64,000 bases of DNA from Proteus terrae (GCF_003144325.1 NZ_PENS01000007.1:186001-250000), one strand, 5' to 3'. Shown: positions 22,348 through 33,072, counted from the first letter of the stretch. The notes: generated by a model from the letters alone, not told the origin. Program-made: numbers and translations.

Positions 22348-23502
22348 ATGTCATCACTCGATCTTAATCTTCTCGCTCAAAACATTAAATTATGGGGTTC
22401 TGAGCTAGGTTTTCAACAAACAGGGATATGTGATACTGACTTATCACTTGAAGAACCTCGCCTGCAAGCGTGGTTAGATAAGCAATATCACGGTGAAATG
22501 GCGTGGATGGAAAAATATGGAATGACACGAGCCAGGCCTCATGAACTGGTTCCGGGTACATTACGCGTTATCAGTGTGAGAATGAATTATCTTCCTACGG
22601 ATGCAGCTTTTGCACGAACCTTAAATAATCCAGAACAAGGTTATATCAGCCGTTATGCACTTGGTCGGGATTATCACAAAGTATTAAGACAACGTCTTAA
22701 AAAACTCGGCGAAAGAATTTCACAATATTGTCAGCAATTCGAATATCAAGGGGTAGTCAACTTTCGTCCTTTCGTTGATTCAGCACCTATTATGGAGAGA
22801 CCATTAGCCGTTAAAGCAGGACTTGGTTGGGTTGGTAAACACTCACTTGTTATTAACAATCAAGCAGGCTCTTGGTTTTTCCTTGGTGAATTACTGATTG
22901 ATTTACCCTTGCCTACCGATAGCCCAGTTGAAGAGCAATGCGGTAAATGTGTCGCCTGTATGACAACCTGTCCAACAGGTGCCATTGTTGAACCTTATAC
23001 TATTGATGCTCGTCGCTGTATTTCTTATCTCACTATCGAACTCGATGGTGCTATTCCTGAAGAATTTCGTCCTCTGATGGGTAATCGTATTTATGGCTGT
23101 GATGATTGCCAGCTTATCTGCCCTTGGAATCGTTTTTCATCACTGACTGACGAAGAAGATTTCTCTCCTAGAAGAGCACTTCATACCCCAGAATTACTCG
23201 ATCTTTTTCAATGGAATGAAGATAAATTTCTGCGTATTACTGAGGGGTCACCGATCCGTCGTATTGGCTATTTACGTTGGCTTAGAAATATTAGCGTGGC
23301 GTTAGGAAATGCACCTTATCAAGATAAAATTATACTTGCTTTGCAAGAACGCTTTGGATTGAGTGATGTTTTAGATGAACATTTAAACTGGGCGATTGCA
23401 CAACAGACAGCGAAGAGAAATGAAAAAGAAGTAAAAATACAGACTTCACAACAAAAACGCTTAGTAAGGGCGATAACCAAGGGCTTACCTCGTGACGCTT
23501 AA
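22348..23502 (+). CDS. queG: epoxyqueuosine reductase QueG
   Basis: A 384-residue cobalamin- and Fe-S-dependent enzyme that makes queuosine from epoxyqueuosine in tRNA. The N-terminal cobalamin-binding part includes ALGRDYHKVLR (about 108-118) and FVDSAPIMERPLAVKAGLGWVGKHS (about 143-167). Two 4Fe-4S motifs follow: CGKCVACMTTCPTGA (about 198-212) and the CDDCQLICPW set (about 251-260). A C-terminal HEAT-like helix pair ends the protein. It is transcribed away from tsaE and towards the tRNA-Gly genes. Confidence 0.96.
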   Translation: MSSLDLNLLAQNIKLWGSELGFQQTGICDTDLSLEEPRLQAWLDKQYHGEMAWMEKYGMTRARPHELVPGTLRVISVRMNYLPTDAAFARTLNNPEQGYISRYALGRDYHKVLRQRLKKLGERISQYCQQFEYQGVVNFRPFVDSAPIMERPLAVKAGLGWVGKHSLVINNQAGSWFFLGELLIDLPLPTDSPVEEQCGKCVACMTTCPTGAIVEPYTIDARRCISYLTIELDGAIPEEFRPLMGNRIYGCDDCQLICPWNRFSSLTDEEDFSPRRALHTPELLDLFQWNEDKFLRITEGSPIRRIGYLRWLRNISVALGNAPYQDKIILALQERFGLSDVLDEHLNWAIAQQTAKRNEKEVKIQTSQQKRLVRAITKGLPRDA

Positions 23503-23546
23503 TTTTTAACAGAATAAACGCATTACGAGTAACCATTAATTTCCTC

Positions 23547-23555
23547 TGTGAATAA
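23547..23555 (-). promoter_or_regulatory. DnaA box 1
   Basis: TGTGAATAA on the plus strand is TTATTCACA on the minus strand, a full match to TTATNCACA. It is the box nearest queG. Confidence 0.65.
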
Positions 23556-23660
23556 AATAAAAATCCCTTGCCTATCAACATGAACAAAAAATTCAAGCGA
23601 ACTAAGACTCAAAATTAAAAAAATTAAAATAAACTTAGTTATCAATTAGATATAAAATCC

Positions 23661-23673
23661 AATCAATTTATTG
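23661..23673 (+). promoter_or_regulatory. IHF consensus site
   Basis: AATCAATTTATTG fits WATCAANNNNTTR at every defined position. It lies in very AT-rich DNA between DnaA boxes 1 and 2. Confidence 0.6.
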
Positions 23674-23710
23674 AAGAGCATAATATTCTTATCACTTAAT
23701 GATGCGTGCT

Positions 23711-23719
23711 TGTGGATAA
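23711..23719 (-). promoter_or_regulatory. DnaA box 2
   Basis: TGTGGATAA reads as the highest-affinity box TTATCCACA on the minus strand. A 7-of-9 match (TGTGCAGTA) lies 4 bases further on. Confidence 0.7.
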
Positions 23720-23775
23720 CTCTGTGCAGTAAAAAAATAAATAGTGCTTAGATGCGATGGTTATTAGCATCTCAC

Positions 23776-23784
23776 TGTGGATAA
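23776..23784 (-). promoter_or_regulatory. DnaA box 3
   Basis: A second exact TTATCCACA (minus strand), 65 bases from box 2 start to start and in the same orientation. Confidence 0.7.
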
Positions 23785-24220
23785 ATCGATTTGGGAAGAT
23801 TTAAAGAATAGTAGAATATATATCACGTTTTTTTAAAGAAAAGCCTGAAAAACTCTTTTCTTTTTCTAAAATACTATTCAATGCATGTTTAACAGAATAA
23901 AGGCCTAAATCCTAAAAAATGATCGTACCTCTCGTTTCCCTCTAAATGAGGAAAGGCGCACATTCTAGTGCTGTCAAAATAGAAATGCAAGCAAAGATCA
24001 AAGATAGATCACAAAAAAATAGCTTGATCTTACATGCAGTAATGACATTTTCTTTTTTGATCAGAAATCCTACACACTCTCTTTGCGCGTATTAAGTAAA
24101 ATTCCTTAACCTGCACCCTAAAACAGTGTAGTCGATATTTAAAAAAGCGAGAGAAAAAACTTAAAATTTTCTTTATGGGGATTAAAAAATGAGATTTGAT
24201 GAAATAGAAGAGAAAAAACT

Positions 24221-24296
<76 letters not shown>

Positions 24297-24331
24297 ATTT
24301 GGTAAGTTTTGACAATTATAAGTGAAAGATT

Positions 24332-24407
<76 letters not shown>

Positions 24408-24443
24408 GTCGTATAATACTACTAATAATTGTCTAAGAAAGAT

Positions 24444-24519
<76 letters not shown>

Positions 24520-24569
24520 GTCTTTCTTACACCCGTACAAACAAAATTCTTCATCGGTACGGGAAGCGC

Positions 24570-24597
24570 ATTATACGAGAAAAATGCTTAACCGCAA
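24570..24597 (-). promoter_or_regulatory. tRNA-Gly operon promoter
   Basis: Read on the minus strand, TTGCGG (24592-24597) and a consensus TATAAT (24570-24575) are spaced by 16 bases. A GC-rich discriminator (GCGCTTCCCG) follows, typical of growth-rate-controlled tRNA promoters. Confidence 0.8.
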
Positions 24598-24685
24598 GCC
24601 CTTATCAACAAAAAAATACGTTTTTTTGATTACATGTCGATAAAATCATCATAATGATGCAATATCAATCATTAATGCACGCTTT

Positions 24686-25231
24686 TTACTCTTTAATAAA
24701 GGTTTTACGATAATAAGCAAGCTCTGCAATAGATTCACGAATATCATCCAATGCCTGATGCGTATTTTTTTTCTCAAAACCTTCTAAAATTTCAGGTTTC
24801 CAACGGCGAGCTAATTCTTTTAATGTGCTCACATCGAGATAGCGGTAGTGAAAATATTGCTCTAGCTCTGGCATATAACGGTATAGAAAACGTCTATCTT
24901 GCCCCACACTATTACCACAAATAGGTGATACTCCTTTTGGTACCCATTTTTCTAGGAATTCAATTGTCTCTTTTTGTGCTGAATTATCATCATATGAACT
25001 GGCTTTTACGCGCTCAACTAAGCCGCTACCTGTGTGGGTGCGTGTGTTCCATTCATCCATTAAACTTAATTGTTCATCTGATTGATGTACTGCAATTACA
25101 GGGCCTTCGGCTAAAATATTAAGTTGAGGATCTGTCACGATAGTGGCAATTTCGATGATACGGTCACATTCAGGATCAAGACCGGTCATTTCCAGATCTA
25201 TCCAGATCAGATTATTCTCGCTTTTTGACAT
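24686..25231 (-). CDS. orn: oligoribonuclease
   Basis: The 181-residue product is full-length Orn, a DEDDh 3'-5' exonuclease that turns 2-5 nt RNA fragments (including pGpG) into mononucleotides. Catalytic acids lie in [14 protein letters not shown] (about 9-22), [10 protein letters not shown] (about 110-120) and [10 protein letters not shown] (about 158-167). It is divergent from rsgA, as in E. coli. Confidence 0.97.
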   Translation of the reverse strand: MSKSENNLIWIDLEMTGLDPECDRIIEIATIVTDPQLNILAEGPVIAVHQSDEQLSLMDEWNTRTHTGSGLVERVKASSYDDNSAQKETIEFLEKWVPKGVSPICGNSVGQDRRFLYRYMPELEQYFHYRYLDVSTLKELARRWKPEILEGFEKKNTHQALDDIRESIAELAYYRKTFIKE

Positions 25232-25346
25232 AATATATCCTAGCTGTTTCTAAGTGTGAGACATGATATTTTAGCGTTTATCATAGCGCGTTTACTCAAT
25301 AAGCACGACAGAAGAACATCTAACCGAATAATACAAGTGAGGATCG

Positions 25347-26405
25347 GTGACAAAACGTAAATTATCTAAAGGCCAGCAACGCCGAGTACAAGAAAATCAT
25401 AAAAAGCGTTTGCAGAGCAAAGAGAAAAAAAACCACGTTGAATTAGACGATACGCAATTAGGCGAAGCGACCGAAGGTTTAGTGATCAGCCGTTTTGGTC
25501 AACATGCAGATATTGAAGCTGCTGACGGCACAATTACACGATGCAATATTCGACGCACAATTTCATCACTGGTCACAGGTGATAAAGTTGTTTGGCGTCC
25601 TGCGCTACAAACACAGGAAAATGTCCGCGTAAATGGTATTGTAGAAGCTGTGCACGAACGAACTTCCGTGCTTACTCGTCCTGACTATTATGATGGTATT
25701 AAGCCTATTGCCGCTAATATTGATCAAATTATTATCGTTTCGGCCATTTTGCCTGAACTTTCTTTAAATATTATCGATCGTTACCTTGTAGCATGTGAAA
25801 CCTTAAATGTTGAGCCTCTAATTGTGCTCAATAAAATCGATATGTTAGATGGAGAAAGCCGTAAGACAGTTAGTGAGTGGATGCAGACTTATAAAGATAT
25901 TGGTTATCGTGTCCTTGAAGTCTCTAGCTATACCAAAGAAGGGTTAGAAGCACTAACTCAAGAGCTAATCGGTCGTATCTCTATTTTTGCAGGTCAATCC
26001 GGTGTCGGTAAATCAAGCTTACTTAACACGCTGTTACCCCCAATGGAAGAAAGCATTGTTGTTAATCAAGTCTCTGACAATTCAGGTTTAGGCCAACATA
26101 CCACAACCGCATCACGGCTTTACCATTTCCCACAAGGCGGAGATGTGATTGACTCTCCAGGGGTACGTGAATTTGGTTTATGGCACTTAACGCCAGAGCA
26201 AGTAACAAAAGGTTTTGTTGAATTCAGACCATACCTTGGTGGTTGTAAATTCCGTGATTGTAAGCACTTAGATGATCCGGGTTGCTTAATTAGTGAAGCG
26301 GTAAGAAACAACGAAATCGCAGAAACGCGATTTGAAAACTACCATCGAATTTTAGAAAGTATGAGTCAGGTGAAAGTTCGTAAGAACATTAATTTAGACT
26401 CTTAA
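25347..26405 (+). CDS. rsgA: ribosome small-subunit-dependent GTPase RsgA
   Basis: A 352-residue circularly permuted GTPase that helps 30S maturation near the decoding site. Order: a basic N-terminus ([20 protein letters not shown]), an OB fold (about 35-105), the G domain in permuted order with NKID (about 161), [12 protein letters not shown] (about 217) and [11 protein letters not shown] (about 266), then a zinc module with Cys/His in [15 protein letters not shown] (about 298-312). The start is GTG, with GTGAGGATC upstream. psd follows on the same strand after 87 bases. Confidence 0.96.
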   Translation: MTKRKLSKGQQRRVQENHKKRLQSKEKKNHVELDDTQLGEATEGLVISRFGQHADIEAADGTITRCNIRRTISSLVTGDKVVWRPALQTQENVRVNGIVEAVHERTSVLTRPDYYDGIKPIAANIDQIIIVSAILPELSLNIIDRYLVACETLNVEPLIVLNKIDMLDGESRKTVSEWMQTYKDIGYRVLEVSSYTKEGLEALTQELIGRISIFAGQSGVGKSSLLNTLLPPMEESIVVNQVSDNSGLGQHTTTASRLYHFPQGGDVIDSPGVREFGLWHLTPEQVTKGFVEFRPYLGGCKFRDCKHLDDPGCLISEAVRNNEIAETRFENYHRILESMSQVKVRKNINLDS

Positions 26406-26492
26406 TAATTGATTCACTGACAACCCTATTAAGGGTGGGTACAATAGACCCCTTTTGTCTATTTTTATCGTTTAATCCCAGAGGTTGCCATT

Positions 26493-27389
26493 TTGGACAA
26501 GCTAAAAATTAAACTACAGTATTTATTGCCTAAATTATGGCTAACACAGTTAGCAGGTTGGTTCGCAAATAAAAAAGCAGGTGCCATCACCCAGTTTGTT
26601 ATCAAGGCTTTTGCGAAAGCGTATAAAGTTGATATGAATGAAGCAAAAGATAGCCAGTTCCAAGCTTATTCTACATTCAATGACTTTTTTATTCGTGCTT
26701 TAAAAGACGGTGTTCGCCCTATCGTTGAAGGTGATGACAAACTAGCATTACCAGCTGATGGTGCAGTAAGCCAACTTGGTCTAATTCAAGATGATCAAAT
26801 CTTGCAAGCCAAAGGGCATCACTACACCCTTGAAGCATTACTTGCTGGTAATTTTATGTTGGCAGATCAGTTCCGTAATGGTCAGTTTATTACGACATAT
26901 CTTTCTCCTCGTGATTACCACCGTGTTCATATGCCTTGCGATGGTTTATTAAAAGAGATGATTTATGTTCCGGGCGATCTCTTCTCTGTTAATCCATTAA
27001 CGGCGGCCAATGTTCCTAATCTATTTGCACGTAATGAACGTATTATCTGCCTCTTTGAAACTCAATTTGGCCCAATGATACAAATTCTGGTTGGTGCAAC
27101 AATTGTCGGTAGTATTGAAACGGTTTGGTGTGGCATGGTAACACCACCTCGTGAAGGTATTATCAAACGTTGGACATATCCTCAAGCGGATAAAGCAGGA
27201 GCAATATTCTTGAAAAAAGGTGAAGAAATGGGCCGATTTAAGTTAGGCTCAACAGTCATCAACCTTTTCCCAGAAAATGCTGTTCAATTGAATAAAGATC
27301 TTATGAATGGCTCCGTTACATTAATGGGGGAACAACTGGGTTCCATCATCAATGTCGCTGGTAATGACAATAATGCCATCAGTGAATAA
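26493..27389 (+). CDS. psd: phosphatidylserine decarboxylase proenzyme
   Basis: A 298-residue inner-membrane-associated enzyme that converts phosphatidylserine to phosphatidylethanolamine. The self-cleavage motif FKLGST is present; cleavage between Gly252 and Ser253 would yield the beta chain and the pyruvoyl alpha chain. [18 protein letters not shown] (about 151) and [13 protein letters not shown] (about 190) are family signatures. It starts with TTG after AGAGG, which may lower its expression. It is shorter than E. coli Psd because the acidic C-terminal extension is missing. mscM follows after 21 bases, so the two probably form one operon. Confidence 0.96.
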   Translation: MDKLKIKLQYLLPKLWLTQLAGWFANKKAGAITQFVIKAFAKAYKVDMNEAKDSQFQAYSTFNDFFIRALKDGVRPIVEGDDKLALPADGAVSQLGLIQDDQILQAKGHHYTLEALLAGNFMLADQFRNGQFITTYLSPRDYHRVHMPCDGLLKEMIYVPGDLFSVNPLTAANVPNLFARNERIICLFETQFGPMIQILVGATIVGSIETVWCGMVTPPREGIIKRWTYPQADKAGAIFLKKGEEMGRFKLGSTVINLFPENAVQLNKDLMNGSVTLMGEQLGSIINVAGNDNNAISE

Positions 27390-27410
27390 CACGTAATTCG
27401 GAGTAACTTT

Positions 27411-30400
27411 GTGCGCCTGATAATTAGCCTTTTCTTCTCGCTCTTTTTGATGCTTTCGTTAAACACATCCGCAATATCAGCGGATGTGGAGAAATTACGT
27501 CAAGACATTAAACAACTTGAAGGAAGCACCAATCCTCAAGATATTGAGGCAGTTCAGGCGCTACAAGGTACTATCAACTGGATTAATGATGGTGAAAAAG
27601 CGCAAATAAACGCAGATAACTATCAAAAAACCATTGATGATTACCCTCAAATTACGCAAGAGTTAAGAACCAAGCTTCTTGAAGAAAGCCACGCTGTTCC
27701 TACTATTCCTGAAAAAATTAGCATCCCTGATTTAGAACAGAAAATTATTCAAATCAGCAGCCAATTAATGGAACAAGCAAGGCTTCAACAACAAGAGCAA
27801 GATAAAAGCCGTGAAATTAGCGAGTCTTTAAATTTATTACCCCAACAGCTTTCTGAAGCACGCCGTTTACTCAGTGATGCAACAGCAAGACTTGCCTCTA
27901 TCAGTGCATCAACAACACCGTTAACAGAAGCACAAAATAAGCTCACACAAGCAGAAGTCACCGCACGTAAAGCGATGGTTAATGAGCTTGAAATGGCACA
28001 GCTTTCCGCTAATAACCGCCAAGAAATCGCTCGCCTTCGCTTAGAATTGTTTAAAAAACGCTATCAGCGTCTTGATGTACAACTACAACAATTACGTAGC
28101 TTATTAAACATAAAGCGCCAAGAAGTCGCTGATCTTGCGTTAGAAAAAACAGAAATGTTGGCCGAACAAGGTGGCGAATTACCCGAGTTTCTGACAAAAC
28201 AGATCCAAACTAACCGCGAACTCTCTCAGATCCTGAATAAACAAACTCAAGAAATGAGCGAGCTATCAGAAAAACAGCGCATTACTACACAACAGACACA
28301 ACAAGTTCGTCAAACCCTCACCACTATACGAGAACAAGCACAGTGGCTAAGTGGTTCTACTGCATTAGGTGAAGCATTAAGAACACAGCTTTCTCGCTTA
28401 CCGGAAATGCCTCGTTCACAAGAGCTTGATAGAGATATCATTCAGTTACGTGTTGAGCGTTTAGGTTATGAGGATATGCTGGAAAACCTAAGTAAGATCC
28501 AGCCACCAGAAACTGCCGATGGCTCTAAATTGCCTGAAGCTCAGCAATATATTTTTGATTCTCTTATCCAAGCACGCCATGAATTATTGAATTCGTTGCT
28601 ATCCGGTTATGATTCTCAAATTCTTGAATTAACAAAACTAAAAGTTGCAACAACACAATTAGCGGATGCTTTAAAAGAAACAAAAGATGCAACAAACCGT
28701 TATATGTTCTGGGTTGCTGATATCAGCCCTATCAAATTTAATTATCCAGTTTTATTAGTCAAAGATATCACTCGACTGCTTTCGCTAGATACCTTTTCAC
28801 AATTAGGTCATGCAGCAGTCAGCATGCTTAAAAATCAGGATACGTTCCTATTCTTATTTGTCACTTTATCGATTGTGGGCTTTAGTCTGCGTACTCGAAA
28901 ACATTACAACGCATTTCTTGAAAGAGTCAGTAACCGTATTGGTAAAGTCACACAAGATCACTTTTCACTGACGATACGCACTGTCTTTTGGTCTATTTTA
29001 ATTGCGTTACCATTACCTCTGTTATGGTCTGCTGTAGGTTATGGCTTACAAAGTGTTGAATGGCGTTATCCAATGGCAGGAGCGATTGGATATGGGGTAA
29101 CAGCTGCGGCTCCAGTGCTGTGGTTATTTATGATCAGTGCAACCTTTGCACGTCATAACGGTCTATTTATTGCTCAATTTAAATGGAAAGAAAGCCGTGT
29201 TAAAAAAGCGATGCGCTTTTACCAGCTTTCTATCTTTGTCATCGTTCCACTAATGATGTCATTAGTCACTTTCGAATATTATAGCGATAGAGAATTTGCA
29301 CCGACAGTTGGTCGCTTCTGCTTCTTATTGCTCTGTATCGCCCTAAGCTTTATTACGTCTAGCCTTAAAAAAGCCCACGTTCCGCTTTATCTTGATAAAC
29401 ATGGATCTGGCGATAACCTGATCAACACCATTTTATGGTGGTTCTTGCTGATTGCTCCGGTTGTTGCAGGTTTAGCCGCAGTATTAGGTTACCTTTCGAC
29501 CTCGATTGTCTTACTTGGTCGTTTAGAAATGTCTGTCGCCATTTGGTTTGCCCTACTGATTATTTATCACATTATTCAGCGATGGATGCTTATTCAGCGC
29601 CGGAAATTAGCCTTTGAACGTGCTAAACAAAAACGTGCAGAAATTCTCGCTCAGCGTGCAAAAGGTGAAGATGAAAATACGATTGTTGGGAGCAGTGGTG
29701 AAAGTACTGTAGGACTTGAAATTGAAGCACAAGAAATAGACCTTGATGCTATCAGTGCGCAATCTATTGGTTTAGTTCGCTCTATTCTAACGATGATTGC
29801 ATTAGTTTCGATGATCTTATTGTGGTCTGAGTTAAACACGGCGTTCTCTTTCGTCGATAATATTCGCCTTTGGGATGTTACCTCTTCGGTGAACGGCGTT
29901 AACACGGTACAACCTATCACGATGGGCTCTATTTTAGTGGCGATCCTCGTCATTATCATCACAACCCAATTAGTTCGAAACCTTCCTGCTTTACTTGAGT
30001 TAGCTATTTTACAGCATCTTGATTTAACACCGGGTACAGGTTACGCCATTACTACCATGACCAAATACACCATAACTTTAATTGGTAGTATTGTGGGCTT
30101 CTCTTTATTAGGGATTGAATGGTCAAAATTACAATGGCTAGTAGCAGCTATGGGGGTTGGGTTAGGTTTTGGTTTACAAGAAATTTTTGCCAACATCATT
30201 TCTGGTTTAATGATCTTATTTGAAAAACCAATCCGTATTGGCGATACCGTTACCATTCGTAATTTGACCGGAAATATTTCTAAGATCAACACACGGGCAA
30301 CTACGTTGACTGACTGGGATAGAAAAGAAATTATCGTACCGAATAAAGCCTTTATTACAGAGCAATTTATTAACTGGTCACTATCAGATTCCGTCACCCG

Positions 30401-30746
30401 TATCGTAATGACAATCCCTGCACCAGCAGACTGCAACAGCGAGCAAGTGACAAATGTGTTATTAGAAGCCTCAAAACGCTCTACGATGATTTTAGAAAAC
30501 CCAGCACCTGAAGTTTATCTGGTCGATTTACAGCAAGGTATTCAGATTTTCGAATTACGTGTTTATGCCGCAGAGATGGGACATAGAATGCCAGCAAGAC
30601 ACGAGATCCACCAAAATATTCTCTTAGCCTTTGCAGAGCACGGAATCCCATTACCGTTCCCACCATTCCAAGCAAGAGTAGATATGATGGGTAATACAAT
30701 TCGTAGTTCAATGCGAGCAACACCAAGAGAAGTGGGCGGATTATAA
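27411..30746 (+). CDS. mscM: miniconductance mechanosensitive channel MscM
   Basis: A 1111-residue MscS-type channel of the large YjeP class. A signal peptide (IISLFFSLFLMLSLNTSAISA) leads into a long periplasmic region rich in Gln/Glu/Leu coiled coil (about 25-440). Multiple membrane spans follow (about 475-920), then the MscS core with the pore-helix motif GVGLGFGLQEIFANIISGLMI (about 915) and beta domain IRIGDTVTIRNLTGNISKI. The gene starts with GTG after CGGAG. The psd-mscM pairing is conserved in enterobacteria. It should release solutes during hypo-osmotic shock. Confidence 0.94.
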   Translation: MRLIISLFFSLFLMLSLNTSAISADVEKLRQDIKQLEGSTNPQDIEAVQALQGTINWINDGEKAQINADNYQKTIDDYPQITQELRTKLLEESHAVPTIPEKISIPDLEQKIIQISSQLMEQARLQQQEQDKSREISESLNLLPQQLSEARRLLSDATARLASISASTTPLTEAQNKLTQAEVTARKAMVNELEMAQLSANNRQEIARLRLELFKKRYQRLDVQLQQLRSLLNIKRQEVADLALEKTEMLAEQGGELPEFLTKQIQTNRELSQILNKQTQEMSELSEKQRITTQQTQQVRQTLTTIREQAQWLSGSTALGEALRTQLSRLPEMPRSQELDRDIIQLRVERLGYEDMLENLSKIQPPETADGSKLPEAQQYIFDSLIQARHELLNSLLSGYDSQILELTKLKVATTQLADALKETKDATNRYMFWVADISPIKFNYPVLLVKDITRLLSLDTFSQLGHAAVSMLKNQDTFLFLFVTLSIVGFSLRTRKHYNAFLERVSNRIGKVTQDHFSLTIRTVFWSILIALPLPLLWSAVGYGLQSVEWRYPMAGAIGYGVTAAAPVLWLFMISATFARHNGLFIAQFKWKESRVKKAMRFYQLSIFVIVPLMMSLVTFEYYSDREFAPTVGRFCFLLLCIALSFITSSLKKAHVPLYLDKHGSGDNLINTILWWFLLIAPVVAGLAAVLGYLSTSIVLLGRLEMSVAIWFALLIIYHIIQRWMLIQRRKLAFERAKQKRAEILAQRAKGEDENTIVGSSGESTVGLEIEAQEIDLDAISAQSIGLVRSILTMIALVSMILLWSELNTAFSFVDNIRLWDVTSSVNGVNTVQPITMGSILVAILVIIITTQLVRNLPALLELAILQHLDLTPGTGYAITTMTKYTITLIGSIVGFSLLGIEWSKLQWLVAAMGVGLGFGLQEIFANIISGLMILFEKPIRIGDTVTIRNLTGNISKINTRATTLTDWDRKEIIVPNKAFITEQFINWSLSDSVTRIVMTIPAPADCNSEQVTNVLLEASKRSTMILENPAPEVYLVDLQQGIQIFELRVYAAEMGHRMPARHEIHQNILLAFAEHGIPLPFPPFQARVDMMGNTIRSSMRATPREVGGL

Positions 30747-32041
30747 ATACCATTTCAATTAATTTGATGAAAAGTCATTATTTTTTCGAAAAAAATGAAA
30801 GATAATGGCTTGATTCTTTTTTCACATTTTTACCCCTCCCTACACTATGTATCTCTTTCTCTTATAGCTTGTTGATTGTATAAAATATATCCATATTTTC
30901 GTCCTAATTTTTTATTTCTAGAAAAAAGGAAGATTATTTTTTGATTTTTTGATTTTTTGATTAATAAAACTGATAAATAATAACACATAGAAACTATCTA
31001 TCACTCGACAACAATATAAAGATAATAAAATGAGCATCATAAAAAGATTGCCATTTTTCGGATAAATAATTTTAAAGCAGTATATTTTTCTAACAAAACG
31101 CCTATTTAACAAAAGAAAAAAATACCATTTTGGATAAAGCGTTTCATTCACCTTAAGATACAATCTATTTTGTCTTACCTTTATTACTTTGCTTCACTAT
31201 TACGAGTAGCGGATGCTTAACCAAAATCGACCTACAATTATTTAATTAGATCATATTTTTACGTTTTTATACTTAACTTCACTCTCTATATGAGTGATGA
31301 TGACTGTTCTATTGGTGTTTAAATTTTAATTTGATGTCTATAATAGCACTTACTTCTTCCTTAAATTAAAATATGCTAAGTCATTTATAGAGCACTGGAC
31401 TTAATATTCTAATTTTAAACATCAATAGTTTTACATAGCAGGATTCAATCTCATCTCAAAATTTAACACTACACACAGTCTAATTTAGATTACTAGGTAG
31501 TATTTACCATCAAAAACTATTTTCTTTATTTTAGTATAATTATCTAAGCTAAATACGGAATATTTTATTTTTTTAACTTTATACTAAAAAAAGAATAAGA
31601 ATAAATTAAAGATAAATAGAAAAAAAATGATAAAGATAAAAACAAGATAATTATAAAAATATTAACTTTAGAAAAATATCACTTAAATCTTATAATTCAA
31701 TAAAAACAAAAAAAGAAATAAAAAAAATAAAAATATAAAATTCTCACTTATTATAATAACCAACATTTTTTATGTTATATAAATTAAATCAATAAGAAAG
31801 AGTAAAAAAGATTTATCACAATCGTATAAAATAAAATCCAGAGAATAACAAAAATAAGAATTAATAAATATTTTCCCTAATGACTGAACTACTTATTAAT
31901 TAATAGCATTACAGATTATAATGTTAATATTTTTTAAACTTGCTTAAAAAATGAGTATTACTACCTATTAACAATGCTAAGATATATTGCTAGCTTCATT
32001 TTGAATGAGTATTAAATAAACAATAATAAGAAGGTTCCATT
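30747..32041. other. 1.3-kb very AT-rich gene-free region
   Basis: No gene is supported. Long A and T tracts dominate, above all at 31500-31990, and stop codons are dense in all frames. The only sizeable frame (30918-31163, minus) is Phe/Lys/Ile-rich, has no ribosome site and looks like chance in AT-rich DNA. Three direct copies of TTTTTTGA lie at 30937-30960. The stretch separates mscM from the LysR-fimbrial block and is a likely target for H-NS-type silencing, which is inference from composition. Confidence 0.7.
30937..30960. repeat. three tandem TTTTTTGA units
   Basis: Three exact 8-base copies in a row, in AT-rich DNA 190 bases after mscM. No function is evident. Confidence 0.7.
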
Positions 32042-32917
32042 ATGGAAAAATCCCGAACGACTCTCGATCAGTGGATTACCTTACAAGCCGTCGTTGATTA
32101 TGGTGGTTTTGCTCAGGCAGCAGATGCCTTACATAGAACACAATCATCAATTAGCTATACAATTAATAAATTAGAACAAACATTGGGCATTGAAATTCTC
32201 TCTTTAGAGAAAAGACGAGCAGTACTTACGCATGAAGGTAAGCTCTTACTCGATTTATCGAGAGAATTAACTGAAAAAGCCATTTCACTGGAGAAAGAAG
32301 CAAAAAAATTAATACTTAACAATAAGTTAAAAATAAATATAATTATTGATCCTTTATATATTTCAGACTTGTTTTTAGATAAAGTCTCGCAATTTATTAA
32401 AGAGAATAAACATTATGATATTAATATTCATAAAATTTCACTCAGCCAGTCGGACGTATTATCTCAAAAAAATCAGGATTTAGTAATAACACACCACAAT
32501 ATAAAATCATTACAACCTATTGATTTAGAAAGTATTAAAACGGTGTTAGTGACACACCCTGAAAGTGCATTACAACAGCTCCCAAATAGTGATTTATGTA
32601 AGGAGTTACAAAAACATACATATATTTCATTATTTCGCAATAATACTGACATCGATCATAATAACCAAGTAATTCATGTTGGCTCAGTGGAAACCGCAAT
32701 AAGCCTTGTTAAACATGGTCTTGGCTATTCTCGACTCCCCTTAGCTGTCATTCAGGAAGAATTGAATAAAAATTCGATTAAACAATTAAATACGCACAAC
32801 AATGATAAAGAATATAATTTTTATCTTTATTTGAATAAAAATTCATTCCCTATAGAGGATATAGAGAAACTATTATTAGCAATAAACAGTTCACCTCGTG
32901 ATTTAATTAATGACTAA
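32042..32917 (+). CDS. LysR-family regulator beside fimbrial operon
   Basis: A 291-residue LysR-type regulator. The N-terminal winged helix is clear: LDQWITLQAVVDYGGFAQAADALHRTQSSISYTINKLEQTLG (about 8-49). The effector domain (about 95-290) is diverged and rich in Asn, Ile and Lys, with SVETAISLVKHGLGYSRLPLAVIQEEL (about 218-244) resembling the usual effector-domain turn. AAGAAGGTTCC precedes the ATG. It reads in the same direction as the fimbrial genes, 204 bases ahead of them, so control of that operon is a natural guess but unproven. Base composition is more AT-rich than in the flanking core genes, which suggests acquisition together with the fimbriae. Confidence 0.85.
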   Translation: MEKSRTTLDQWITLQAVVDYGGFAQAADALHRTQSSISYTINKLEQTLGIEILSLEKRRAVLTHEGKLLLDLSRELTEKAISLEKEAKKLILNNKLKINIIIDPLYISDLFLDKVSQFIKENKHYDINIHKISLSQSDVLSQKNQDLVITHHNIKSLQPIDLESIKTVLVTHPESALQQLPNSDLCKELQKHTYISLFRNNTDIDHNNQVIHVGSVETAISLVKHGLGYSRLPLAVIQEELNKNSIKQLNTHNNDKEYNFYLYLNKNSFPIEDIEKLLLAINSSPRDLIND

Positions 32918-33048
32918 TTAAACATTATTCTTAATTAAAAAAACAAACATTAAACATTTTGATATTAAGACAAAAAAACTCATGTAAATCTTCATTAACT
33001 TAAATTTTTTGTAATGCTATATTTTATTGGCATATCTCCTATGCGAAT

Positions 33049-33072
33049 AAATCTATACTTAAATCTATACTT
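33049..33072. repeat. 12-base tandem duplication in fimbrial promoter region
   Basis: AAATCTATACTT occurs twice in a row, 49 bases before the subunit start codon. Each copy contains TATACT, a -10-like hexamer. It may duplicate a promoter element or a regulator site. Confidence 0.7.

Larger units (their letters stand above)
23503..24220. other. 718-base gene-free region with DnaA boxes and IHF site (datA-like)
   Basis: No gene is supported between queG and the tRNA-Gly cluster. Three sequences match the DnaA box TTATNCACA, all in one orientation: TGTGAATAA at 23547-23555 and TGTGGATAA at 23711-23719 and 23776-23784. A perfect IHF consensus (AATCAATTTATTG, form WATCAANNNNTTR) lies at 23661-23673 between the first and second boxes. 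E. coli datA, a DnaA-titrating and DnaA-ATP-hydrolysing locus, lies as I recall next to the same glyVXY-queG genes and also pairs DnaA boxes with one IHF site. Function here is inferred. Confidence 0.7.

Noticed and set aside
23994-24031. AAGATCAA/TTGATCTT inverted repeat as terminator of the tRNA-Gly operon
   Set aside because: The loop is 22 bases, no T run follows, and it lies about 190 bases beyond the last tRNA.
30918-31163. 81-codon minus-strand frame in AT-rich DNA
   Set aside because: No ribosome site, composition dominated by Phe/Lys/Ile as expected by chance, no recognisable motif.
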